A stretch of 64,000 bases of DNA from Constrictibacter sp. MBR-5 (GTDB taxonomy: Bacteria; Pseudomonadota; Alphaproteobacteria; JAJUGE01): positions 186,001 through 250,000 of the forward strand of contig NZ_JBEPTK010000005.1 of NCBI RefSeq assembly GCF_040549485.1, in the 5' to 3' direction. The number at the start of each line of letters is the position of its first letter. Positions within the stretch are counted from its first letter, which is position 1. Under the pieces are notes generated by a model, which was not told the origin of the DNA, searched no databases, and saw only the letters and a program-made list of their open reading frames with translations. Positions 24,435 to 31,920 of this stretch are shown piece after piece. The position numbers and the translations under genes were made by a program.

Positions 24435-25535
24435 ATGAACGCCACAGCCATAGATCTCTCGTCCACGGACGGTCCTGCCGCGGCGCGCGATGCCGGGCTC
24501 GTCTATGTCGCCGACGATCAGCCCGGCATCACGCGCCGCCGTGCCGGAAAGGGCTTCAGCTATCGCGATCCGGACGGCAAGCCGATTCGCGACGCGACGT
24601 TACTGCAGCGCTTGCGTGCGCTGGCCGTGCCGCCCGCATGGACCGACGTCTGGATGTGCGCGAGCCCACGCGGCCACATTCAGGCGACCGGCCGCGATGC
24701 GCGCGGCCGCAAGCAGTACCGCTATCACCCGCGCTGGCGCGAGGTGCGCGACGAGACGAAGTATCATCGGATGGTCGCGTTCGCGCGGGCGCTGCCGGGC
24801 ATCCGCGAACGCGTGTCAGCCGACTTGTCGCGGCGCGGCCTGCCGCGCGAGAAGGTCCTGGCGACGGTCGTGCGCCTGCTCGAAACCTCGCTGATCCGCG
24901 TCGGCAACCGCGAGTATGCCCGTGACAACAAGAGTTTCGGCCTGACGACGCTGCGCGACCGGCACGCCCGGATCGAAGGTTCGGAGATCCAGTTCCGGTT
25001 CCGCGCGAAGTCCGGGATTCATCGGGAACTGACCCTGCGCGACCGGCGCCTGGCGCGCATCGTCAAGGCCTGCCAGGACGTGCCGGGGCAGGAGCTCTTC
25101 CAGTATCTCGATGCCGACGGATCCCGGCATTCGGTCGGTTCGGCCGAGGTCAACGCCTATCTGCGCGAGATCAGCGGCGTGGACTTCACCGCGAAGGATT
25201 TCCGGACCTGGGCCGGGACGGTGCTCGCCGCGCTGGCGCTGCAGGCCTTCGAGACCTTCGACACCGAGGCCGCCGCCAAGCGCAACGTCACCCGCGCCAT
25301 CGAGACCGTCGCGGCGCGCCTGGGCAACACCGTTGCGATCTGCCGGAAGTGCTACGTCCATCCCGAGGTCGTGAACGCCTACCTGGACGGGACTCTGCTC
25401 GAATCGGTCCAGCGCCAGGTCGAGAGCGACCTGTCCGAAGGCCTCGAAGGGCTCTCGGGGGAGGAGGCGGCGGTGCTCGCCTTCCTGCAGACCCGCCTGC
25501 AGGAAGAGGCCGGCAAGATGCGCGCTGCCGGTTAA
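24435..25535 (+). CDS. DNA topoisomerase IB (poxvirus type)
   Basis: This 366-residue enzyme relaxes supercoils through a 3'-phosphotyrosyl nick. The N-terminal domain includes PPAWTDVWMCASPRGHIQATGRDARGRKQYRYH. The catalytic domain has RVGNREYARDNKSFGLTTLRDRH, the KDFRTWAGT arginine segment and the nucleophile Tyr307 in RKCYVHPEVV. Bacterial members of this family are sporadic and non-essential. I chose ATG 24435, where the family-like sequence begins; the ribosome binding site is weak. The 3' end overlaps the convergent transglutaminase gene by four bases. Confidence 0.94.
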   Translation: MNATAIDLSSTDGPAAARDAGLVYVADDQPGITRRRAGKGFSYRDPDGKPIRDATLLQRLRALAVPPAWTDVWMCASPRGHIQATGRDARGRKQYRYHPRWREVRDETKYHRMVAFARALPGIRERVSADLSRRGLPREKVLATVVRLLETSLIRVGNREYARDNKSFGLTTLRDRHARIEGSEIQFRFRAKSGIHRELTLRDRRLARIVKACQDVPGQELFQYLDADGSRHSVGSAEVNAYLREISGVDFTAKDFRTWAGTVLAALALQAFETFDTEAAAKRNVTRAIETVAARLGNTVAICRKCYVHPEVVNAYLDGTLLESVQRQVESDLSEGLEGLSGEEAAVLAFLQTRLQEEAGKMRAAG

Positions 25536-26419
25536 GGTTCCGGCAGCGGCGTCACGGTCACCTCGACCCGCGGCTCGTGCTCGCCGCCGCCGAGGATGAC
25601 GCCGCGCAACGGGCTGATGTCGCCGAAGTCACGCCCGTAGGCCAGGACGATGTGCTCGTCCTCGACCAGCATGTCGTTCGTCGGGTCCGTCTCGACCCAG
25701 CCGAGGTCGGGCCCGCACCAAACCGAAACCCACGCGTGGGTCGCATCGGCACCGCGGAGTTCTGCGCCACCGGCAGGCGGATAGGTCCGCAGATAGCCCG
25801 AGACGTAGCGCGCCGGCAGGCCGATCGCCCGAAGGCCGGCGATCATGACATGCGCGAAATCCTGGCAGACCCCGCGCCGCCCCTTCATCACGGCAGCAAC
25901 GGGTGTGGTCAGTTCGGTGGAACCGGGAACATAGGTGAAATCCCGTCGGATCCGCGCCGTCAGGTCGCGCACGCCCTCCAGCATGGTGCGGCCCGCGGGG
26001 AACGACATCGACGCATAGGCGACGACCGAGGGCACCGGCACGGCGTATGGGGAGGTGTAGGCATATTCGGCCTCGATCGGCTGTGCCGGGAAACCGTCGC
26101 CGGAAACCGAGGCGCGTATCTCCTCCCAGGCGGGGGTGGAGACATTCGGCTCGATCCCGTGGCCGCGCACCTCGACCGTCACTTCCTGTTCGACGGTCAG
26201 CGCCTCGTGGGTGGCTTCCAGCGTGATCCATTCGACGCGGTTGCCGAAATGGTCGCGCATCGTCCGGATGGCGGCCGGGGCGGGCGATATGTCCAGCCGC
26301 CGGCCAAGCAGCGACTGACGATCCGTATCCGGCGGGGTGAGGCGCAGCAGGTGGTAGCTGAGGTCGACGGTCGCGCCGTAGTCGTAGTGGGTACGATGAC
26401 GGATCCTGTAGCCGGTCAT
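25532..26419 (-). CDS. Transglutaminase-like protease family protein (N-terminal beta domain plus TGc)
   Basis: The 295-residue protein starts with the bacterial transglutaminase N-terminal domain (YRIRHRTHYDYGATVDLSYHLLRLTP). The papain-fold TGc domain follows, with a complete triad: Cys185 in RGVCQDFAH, His228 in DATHAWVSVW and Asp245 in WVETDPTND. Such enzymes are cysteine peptidases or amidases rather than cross-linkers. No signal peptide is visible. The ATG overlaps the stop of the upstream ATP-grasp/alpha-E gene as ATGA, so the two are translationally coupled. This association is conserved in many proteobacteria and suggests synthesis and trimming of a peptide; the peptide itself is unknown. 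Confidence 0.9.
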   Translation of the reverse strand: MTGYRIRHRTHYDYGATVDLSYHLLRLTPPDTDRQSLLGRRLDISPAPAAIRTMRDHFGNRVEWITLEATHEALTVEQEVTVEVRGHGIEPNVSTPAWEEIRASVSGDGFPAQPIEAEYAYTSPYAVPVPSVVAYASMSFPAGRTMLEGVRDLTARIRRDFTYVPGSTELTTPVAAVMKGRRGVCQDFAHVMIAGLRAIGLPARYVSGYLRTYPPAGGAELRGADATHAWVSVWCGPDLGWVETDPTNDMLVEDEHIVLAYGRDFGDISPLRGVILGGGEHEPRVEVTVTPLPEP

Positions 26420-28878
26420 CGCGCCGCGACCTTCTGCCGGGTCGCCGCGCGATCGGCTGTCGCCGCGACATGCGAGAAGAAGGTGCGCGTCAGCAGGTCC
26501 GAAAGTTCCATGAGACCGCCCGCCGCCTTGTCCAGCATGTCGATGACCGGTTCGAGTTCCACCCGGTCGTCCTCGGCTTCGATGCCGGCGATGGGAAAGG
26601 TGCCGACGGCGTCGCGGACGGCGGTCGCTGCAACGTGCTCGGTGGCCCCTTCGGCGGTCACGACGGCGATGTGCTCCACGATCCGGTCGAGCTGATAGAT
26701 CAGCGCGCGCGGATTGGCACCGTCGGTCACGACCAGATCGATCACGGGGGCGGCCCGCGGCTCCGCCGGATAGCGGGTCTGGTAGGTGATGACCGAGTCG
26801 CAGAGTTCCAGCGCCAGGCGCAGCCCGACGACCGACTGCGCCGGCGTGCCGGTGAGGACGGCCTCGATGGCGCTGGCGATGCCGATCCCGCGCTCGATGC
26901 GCCGGCCGATGTCGAGGAAGCGCCATGCCGCGCCGCGCGTCATGTTCTCCGCGGCCAGTCCAGAGAAGGCGGCGAGCGTCCGGATCAGGTCGTCGAGCCC
27001 CGCCAGGAGGCGATCCATGTCCCCGTCGGCGGACTCGAGGTTACCGAGGACCGCGGTGTTGAGGTGGTTCAGGCTGCGCCACATGTCCGCGGAAAGCCGG
27101 TCGCGGACGCCGAAGGCGATCTGGCGGGTCGCGTCGACACGGTGGCGCATCGCGCTTCCCGCCGCCGCGGCCAGAACGGCATCGGCGAAGCCCCGGCCGT
27201 CGACGGGGAAGGCGGCGTCGGTGGCGCTTAGCCAGCCGGCGGTGTGAAGCGCCCGTGCCAGCTGGTGCAACTCGACCATGTCGCGCGGGCCAAGCGTTCC
27301 CGCAGACAGCCGATTGATCGCGGCGCGGAGCTGCCGGGCGCCGATGTCGATGCGCTCGACCTGCCGGCCCAGCCAGAACAGGTCGTCGGCGCTGCGGCTC
27401 TGCACGATGCCAGGCGGCCGCGTGAACGCCGTTCCCGACCGGGCCAGTGCCGGGATGAAGGCATACTCGTCCTCGGCGGTGAGCACCCATACGTCCTTCG
27501 CGACGCCGCCGTGTCGGAGCGAGCCGCGGTGAAGGGCATCGCCGTCCACCGTCCGCGCCGCACCGCCCGGCAAGACCGCCCAGTGCTCGCCGTGCCGTAT
27601 GAGCGTGACCCGCAGCAGCAGCGGACGCGGCTCCATGCCGTCGGGTCCGAGGGTCGGGACGGTGCTGTGTTGGACGCGCTCGAGGGCGACCCAGCCTTCG
27701 GGATCCGCCTCGACCTTGGCACGCAGCGCCGTGCGGTCGCGCTGGCTCATGTCCGCGACGGTGTGCGGTTCGGGGTCCGTGCCGAAGGTGGGCCGCAGGA
27801 CGAAATCCGCCGGCGCGGCGTCGAAGGCCGCCCGCCCGACGGCCTGTCCGCACCACCATGTCCGGACGGAGGCCATGGCCAGTTCCTGGTCGAGCAGCAG
27901 CCGCGACAGCTGCGGCAGGAACGGCGCGAAGGCGGGCGTCTCGACCAGCGCCGTGCCCGGCAGGTTCACCATCGCCGCATGGCCGGCGCGCAGCGCGCCG
28001 AGCAGTCCGGCCACCCCGAGCGCCGAATCGGCCTTCAACTCCAGCGGATCGCAATAGCCGCCGTCGACCCGGCGATAGATCACGTGGACCGGCAGGAGGC
28101 CGTCGAGCGTCTTCAGGTACACGCCGTCGCTGCGGACGGTCAGATCCGAACCCTGCACCAGCGTGATGCCCATCTCCCGCGCCAGGTGCACGTGCTCGAA
28201 ATAGGCGTGGTTGTAGGGGCCGGGGGTCAGCAGGACGATCCTGGGATCGGCGTCGCCTTGTCCGAGCCCCTGCAGCGTCGCCTTCCACAGGTCGATGAAC
28301 GGCCGTAGCCGGCGCACGGGTGCCGCACGGAAGGCCTCGGGAAAGGTGCGGGCCATGATCGAGCGGTTACGGAGCGCATAGCCGATGCCGCCCGGCGTCT
28401 GGGTGCGGTCGGCGAAGACGCGCCAGCGGCCGTCGGCTAGGCGCACGAGATCCGCCGCGTAGACGTGCAAGTGCGGCCGATCCTCCGGCAGCAGGTGGCG
28501 CGCCGGCCGCAGGAACTCCGGATTGTTGAACACCAGCCCGGGCGGCACCGTCCCGTCGGCGATCAGCCGCTGCGGACCGTAGAGATCGCGCAGAATGAGG
28601 TCGAGCAGCCGGGCGCGCTGGGTCAGGCCCGCCTCTATTGAGGCCCATTCCTGCTCCGGAATGATCAACGGCAGCAGGTCGAAGCTCCAGGACGGCCGCT
28701 GCTCATCGTGGCCGTAGATGGAGAGGAACTCGTCCGCCTCGGCGAACAGGGCGCGTGCGCGTGCCGCGCGCTCGGCCATCACCCCCTGCGGCAGCGACGC
28801 CATCGTGCCGATCAGGCTCCGCCAGTGCGTTCTGAGAACGCCCTTGCCAGCCGCCATCTCGTCGTAACCGATGCTCAA
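26416..28878 (-). CDS. Circularly permuted ATP-grasp protein fused to an alpha-E domain
   Basis: The protein has about 820 residues. The N-terminal 450 or so are a circularly permuted type 2 ATP-grasp (DUF404/DUF407): YDEM near the start, LVFNNPEFLRPARHL, VYAADLVRLADGRWRVFADRTQTPGGIGYALRNR, LTPGPYNHAYFEH and VIYRRVDGGYCDPLELK. The C-terminal 320 are an alpha-helical alpha-E domain (LFWLGRQVERIDIGARQLR ... LSDLLTRTFFSH). These are usually separate genes; here they are fused. ATP-grasp enzymes ligate a carboxylate to an amine, so peptide synthesis is likely. I chose TTG 28878 because the family's YDEM motif would be lost with ATG 28857. It is coupled to the transglutaminase gene. Confidence 0.88.
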   Translation of the reverse strand: MSIGYDEMAAGKGVLRTHWRSLIGTMASLPQGVMAERAARARALFAEADEFLSIYGHDEQRPSWSFDLLPLIIPEQEWASIEAGLTQRARLLDLILRDLYGPQRLIADGTVPPGLVFNNPEFLRPARHLLPEDRPHLHVYAADLVRLADGRWRVFADRTQTPGGIGYALRNRSIMARTFPEAFRAAPVRRLRPFIDLWKATLQGLGQGDADPRIVLLTPGPYNHAYFEHVHLAREMGITLVQGSDLTVRSDGVYLKTLDGLLPVHVIYRRVDGGYCDPLELKADSALGVAGLLGALRAGHAAMVNLPGTALVETPAFAPFLPQLSRLLLDQELAMASVRTWWCGQAVGRAAFDAAPADFVLRPTFGTDPEPHTVADMSQRDRTALRAKVEADPEGWVALERVQHSTVPTLGPDGMEPRPLLLRVTLIRHGEHWAVLPGGAARTVDGDALHRGSLRHGGVAKDVWVLTAEDEYAFIPALARSGTAFTRPPGIVQSRSADDLFWLGRQVERIDIGARQLRAAINRLSAGTLGPRDMVELHQLARALHTAGWLSATDAAFPVDGRGFADAVLAAAAGSAMRHRVDATRQIAFGVRDRLSADMWRSLNHLNTAVLGNLESADGDMDRLLAGLDDLIRTLAAFSGLAAENMTRGAAWRFLDIGRRIERGIGIASAIEAVLTGTPAQSVVGLRLALELCDSVITYQTRYPAEPRAAPVIDLVVTDGANPRALIYQLDRIVEHIAVVTAEGATEHVAATAVRDAVGTFPIAGIEAEDDRVELEPVIDMLDKAAGGLMELSDLLTRTFFSHVAATADRAATRQKVAAR

Positions 28879-29073
28879 ATCTGGATCCGGACCGTCCCGT
28901 GCGGGGGCGCGAATGTTACGCAAGATTCGCACGCGGGGAACATGGCCATTCCTTCGAACGGTGGATCGTTTCCGTTTCGCCTCCGAATCGTTTCGGCCGC
29001 AGGGAAACCGGCCGTCCGGCCGTTGAAGCTTCGTGTGGACGGCGGGGCGCCGTCCCGACGAAGGAGTGAGACC

Positions 29074-29523
29074 ATGTATGTCGGATCCCGCGGCCGCATC
29101 TGGACGGCCTCTGTCGCGATCGTGGCAAGCTTGACGATCCCCCTCGCCGCCCAGGCGCAGGCACCGGCCCAGGGCCGGGGTGCGGCGATGCTCGAGCGGG
29201 CCGACGCGAACGGCGATGGGATCGTGGACCGGGCGGAGATGCAGGCCCAACGCGGCAAGCTCTTCGACCGGCTCGATGCCGACCGCGACGGCGTCCTGAC
29301 CCGCGCCGAGGTCGAGCAGCGCCGCGAACGGATGCGCCGGCGCCTCGCCGGCGGCGACGGGGCCGCCTTCGACCGTGCGGACGGCGACAGGGATGGGCGG
29401 GTGACCCGGGCGGAGTTTCTTTCCGGCGAGATGCCGCTGTTCGAGCGCGCCGACCGGAACGGCGACGGGCGCCTAACGGCGGATGAGATCAGGCAGGTCG
29501 CGGAAACCGCTCGCCGGCGCTGA
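29074..29523 (+). CDS. Secreted four-EF-hand protein
   Basis: The 149-residue protein has a signal peptide (about 1-30, ending AAQAQA). Four canonical calcium-binding loops follow at 44-55, 68-79, 103-114 and 127-138, beginning DANGDG, DADRDG, DGDRDG and DRNGDG, each ending with Glu at the last loop position. Between them lie arginine-rich helices. It probably binds Ca2+ or another divalent metal in the periplasm. GAAGGAGTGAG precedes the ATG. It is the first gene of a tight operon leading to an ECF sigma factor and a CnrX-like sensor, which suggests metal or envelope sensing. Confidence 0.88.
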   Translation: MYVGSRGRIWTASVAIVASLTIPLAAQAQAPAQGRGAAMLERADANGDGIVDRAEMQAQRGKLFDRLDADRDGVLTRAEVEQRRERMRRRLAGGDGAAFDRADGDRDGRVTRAEFLSGEMPLFERADRNGDGRLTADEIRQVAETARRR

Positions 29524-29554
29524 GCCCCAAAACGGACAAGCTCGAGGACATGAC

Positions 29555-29944
29555 ATGAAAGCCGATCGCATACTCGCCGCAGCCCTCGTCCTGGTGGGGG
29601 CGATGTCGTTCGCCGCAGCCGCCGAAGCCGGAAGCCGTCAGGTGACGCGCACCGGGACGAACGGCGGCATGTTCGGCCGCAGCGTCGACCGCGATCCTAC
29701 GGCGCATACGGCGAACCGGACACGCTCCTACACGTCGCCGGCCGGCCGGACCTACGACCGCAGCTACGACCGCACGGGAACGCTGGGGAACAACACGGTC
29801 ACCCGCACCGGTCCGGGCGGCGCGACGTCGTCGGTATCGCGCAGCACGGCGGCCGACGAGGCCGACGGCGTCACCCGTCGGAAGGACATCACCGGCCCCG
29901 GGGGCCGAAGCCGGTCGGTGACGCGATCCTGGTGGCCGGACTGA
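29555..29944 (+). CDS. Small secreted Thr/Ser/Arg-rich protein of unknown function
   Basis: The 129-residue product has a signal peptide (MKADRILAAALVLVGAMSFAAAAEA). The mature part is low-complexity, rich in T, S, R, G and D, with repeated units such as VTRTGTNGG, VTRTGPGG and ITGPGGRSRSVTR, and no cysteine. It ends RSWWPD. GAGGACATGAC precedes the ATG at 29555. It lies 31 bases after the EF-hand gene and 25 before the sigma factor gene, so it is probably part of the same operon and may be a regulon member. No domain is recognised. Confidence 0.75.
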   Translation: MKADRILAAALVLVGAMSFAAAAEAGSRQVTRTGTNGGMFGRSVDRDPTAHTANRTRSYTSPAGRTYDRSYDRTGTLGNNTVTRTGPGGATSSVSRSTAADEADGVTRRKDITGPGGRSRSVTRSWWPD

Positions 29945-29969
29945 CCTCGGCGAGCCGCGCGGCCGCGCG

Positions 29970-30539
29970 ATGCACCTGTCTCCGTCCGACGACGATCTCG
30001 TCGCGAGAATCGGCGATGGCGACGCGGACGCGTACCGGGCGCTGGTCGACCGGCATGCGTCGCGCGTGCTGGCCGTCGCCGCGGGCATCGTCGGATCGCG
30101 GGCGCTGGCGGAGGACGTCACGCAGGAGGTGTTCCTGACCGTGTGGCGGAAGGCTGCCGGATGGCGCTCTGGCCGCGCACGCTTCGGGACCTGGCTGCAC
30201 CGCGTGGCGGTGAACCGGGCGATCGACATGCGCGACCGCCGCGCCGCAAGCCGGGTTCCGCTGGACGACGCCGCGGAAGTCGCGGACGAGGCACCGTCCC
30301 CGACGGAGCATGCCGAGGCACGGCAGCGCCGGGTCCGCGTCGGGGATGCGGTGTGCCGCCTGCCGGACGCACAGCGCACCGCGATCCTGCTGACCTACTC
30401 CGGCGGATTGACGAACGCGGAGGTGGCCGCCGCGATGGACCTGTCGGTGAAGGCGGTCGAATCGCTGCTCGTGCGGGCGCGCCGGTCGCTGCGCGAGGCA
30501 TTGGCGAAGGCTGGACTGGCGCCCGGGGAGGGGCTCTGA
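29970..30539 (+). CDS. ECF-type RNA polymerase sigma factor
   Basis: The 189-residue sigma factor contains only regions 2 and 4, as ECF factors do. Region 2 spans about 15-90 (ALVDRHASRVLAVAAGI, EDVTQEVFLTVWRKA, FGTWLHRVAVNRAIDMRDRR). Region 4 spans about 125-180, with the helix-turn-helix LTYSGGLTNAEVAAAMDLSVKAVESLLVRARRSLREAL, the pattern of many metal- and envelope-stress ECF factors. It is followed after two bases by a putative anti-sigma gene, then by a periplasmic metal-sensor homologue. Autoregulation of this operon is expected, but I could not define its promoter motif. Confidence 0.92.
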   Translation: MHLSPSDDDLVARIGDGDADAYRALVDRHASRVLAVAAGIVGSRALAEDVTQEVFLTVWRKAAGWRSGRARFGTWLHRVAVNRAIDMRDRRAASRVPLDDAAEVADEAPSPTEHAEARQRRVRVGDAVCRLPDAQRTAILLTYSGGLTNAEVAAAMDLSVKAVESLLVRARRSLREALAKAGLAPGEGL

Positions 30540-30541
30540 AC

Positions 30542-30985
30542 ATGCGGATCGACGAATTCGAGCAGCAGCTGGACGCGCGCGGGCCGAGTCTCGCCGGGTG
30601 GCCCATCGTGGCGCGGCTCCGGGCGCGCCGGCTTCTGGCGCGGAGCCCGGAGGCGCAAGCGCGTTTGGAAGAGGCGGCGGTCTTCGATGCGCGATTGGCG
30701 CAAGCGCTCGCGCCGTTGGACTACAGCGCATCGCTGCACGTGCGGCTCCACGCCATTCCCGGCGACTTTCCACGTCGCTCCGCGCCTGCGCGCGAGGCGG
30801 GGTCGCTGCGCCGCCCGGTCTGGTACGTCGGATCCGCCGTCGCCGTCGTTTCCCTCGCCGGCGGGGTGGTCCTGGGTGCGGTGATTGGCCGGGATGCCGG
30901 CGCACCCGGTGCGCTCGACCTCGCGGCGCTCGCCTACGGCCAGCCGTCCCTCGCGCTGGCGCTGTCTTCGGAGCGCGTCCGATGA
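30542..30985 (+). CDS. Single-pass membrane protein, putative anti-sigma factor
   Basis: The 147-residue protein has an N-terminal cytoplasmic part of about 90 residues (MRIDEFEQQLDARGPSLAGWPIVARLRARRLL...), one membrane helix at about 93-115 and a short periplasmic tail. It has no zinc-binding HxxxCxxC anti-sigma motif. Position, size and topology recall CnrY, the membrane anti-sigma factor of the cobalt-nickel CnrYXH system. It starts two bases after the sigma gene and overlaps the sensor gene by ATGA. The anti-sigma role is inferred from context, not from a recognised domain. Confidence 0.6.
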   Translation: MRIDEFEQQLDARGPSLAGWPIVARLRARRLLARSPEAQARLEEAAVFDARLAQALAPLDYSASLHVRLHAIPGDFPRRSAPAREAGSLRRPVWYVGSAVAVVSLAGGVVLGAVIGRDAGAPGALDLAALAYGQPSLALALSSERVR

Positions 30986-31431
30986 GGATCGCCCGCTTCT
31001 GGGTCGTCGGTGGCGTGGCGGCGATCGTCCTGCTGCTCGCCGGCAATCTGTTCATGGCCGGGACCCTTCTCGGTCACGGCCTCTTCGCCAGGGGAGGGGA
31101 AGCGCCCGAAGCGCCGATCACGCGCTTCCTGCGCACCGTGCCGACCGAGGCCCGGCCGGTCCTGCGCGCCGTCTTTCTCGATCACCGTGAGGATCTGCGC
31201 GCGCGGTTCGGCGATCTCGTGTCGGCGCGCCGCAGGATGACGGACCTGCTCGCGGCGCCGCAGGTGGACGATGCAGCGACCGCCGAAGCGATGTCCGACC
31301 TCCGCGCCGCGACGGCCGAACTCCAGGCCGTCTTGCATGAGGTACTGCTGGATGCCGCCCGCCGGTTGCCCCCGGATGTCCGGGCCGAATGGTGGAGTCA
31401 ACCGCCGGGTGGACGCCGGAGTGGGCTCTGA
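30982..31431 (+). CDS. Periplasmic heavy-metal sensor (CnrX/Spy-like)
   Basis: The 149-residue protein is anchored by an N-terminal helix (about 6-28). The periplasmic part is all-helical with the family hallmark arrangement: RFLRTVPTEARPVLRAVFLDHREDLRARFGDLVSARRRMTDLLAAP, then DAATAEAMSDLRAATAELQAVLHEVLLDAARRLPPDVRAEW. This fits the CnrX/Metal_resist/LTXXQ-like group. The helical hairpin contains His and Glu/Asp residues that could bind metal. ATGA coupling to the anti-sigma gene supports a sigma/anti-sigma/sensor cascade. The metal is unknown. Confidence 0.78.
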   Translation: MRIARFWVVGGVAAIVLLLAGNLFMAGTLLGHGLFARGGEAPEAPITRFLRTVPTEARPVLRAVFLDHREDLRARFGDLVSARRRMTDLLAAPQVDDAATAEAMSDLRAATAELQAVLHEVLLDAARRLPPDVRAEWWSQPPGGRRSGL

Positions 31432-31463
31432 TAGCACCTCTGCGGGTCGACTCTGGCGCCGGA

Positions 31464-31790
31464 TCACCGGCCGGTTTCGGCGCCGCAGTCTTTCCGGCCC
31501 TCGTCCATGCACGCCACGATCCCGGCGGCCTGATCCACGAGCTCGTCGGCTTCGGCCACCGACTTCTTCAGGCAGTCGCGGTACTCGACGAGCGTCTCGT
31601 GGAACCGACGGGCGTCCTCGATGCAACGCATCCGGTCGGCCTCGCTGGTGGCCGTCACCATGTCCGTCGAACAGAGCGGCTGGACGGGCCGACTGCAGAG
31701 TTCCTGTGCCGCGGCCGGGTCTCCCGGAGCCGTGACGACGCCGAGTGCGACCGCGAGCGTCAGAGGAAGGATGGCGCGTTGGAACTGCAT
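31464..31790 (-). CDS. Small secreted six-cysteine protein of unknown function
   Basis: The 108-residue protein has a signal peptide (MQFQRAILPLTLAVALGVVTAPGDPAAA). The mature part of about 80 residues has six cysteines, spaced so that three disulfides are possible (ELCSRPVQPLCS, RMRCIED, YRDCLKK, VACMDE, KDCGAE). Charged helices lie between them. It is on the opposite strand and convergent with the metal-sensor gene. A short AGGA lies before the ATG. I do not recognise the family. Confidence 0.65.
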   Translation of the reverse strand: MQFQRAILPLTLAVALGVVTAPGDPAAAQELCSRPVQPLCSTDMVTATSEADRMRCIEDARRFHETLVEYRDCLKKSVAEADELVDQAAGIVACMDEGRKDCGAETGR

Positions 31791-31920
31791 GCGGGAATCC
31801 TGATCAGCCGCGTGAACGCCGGGGCCGCTGCGACCCGGGCGACGAAGATGCGCAGCCGGCCGCGCATCTCCGTCATGTACGCTGCCGCCCGCAACGAGTT
31901 CACGCGCGACGGCTGTCCGC

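Noticed and set aside
28935-28965. GGAAC-type ECF promoter upstream of the EF-hand gene
   Set aside because: A GGAAC exists at about 28938, but no matching -10 (CGTT) lies at 16-17 bases.
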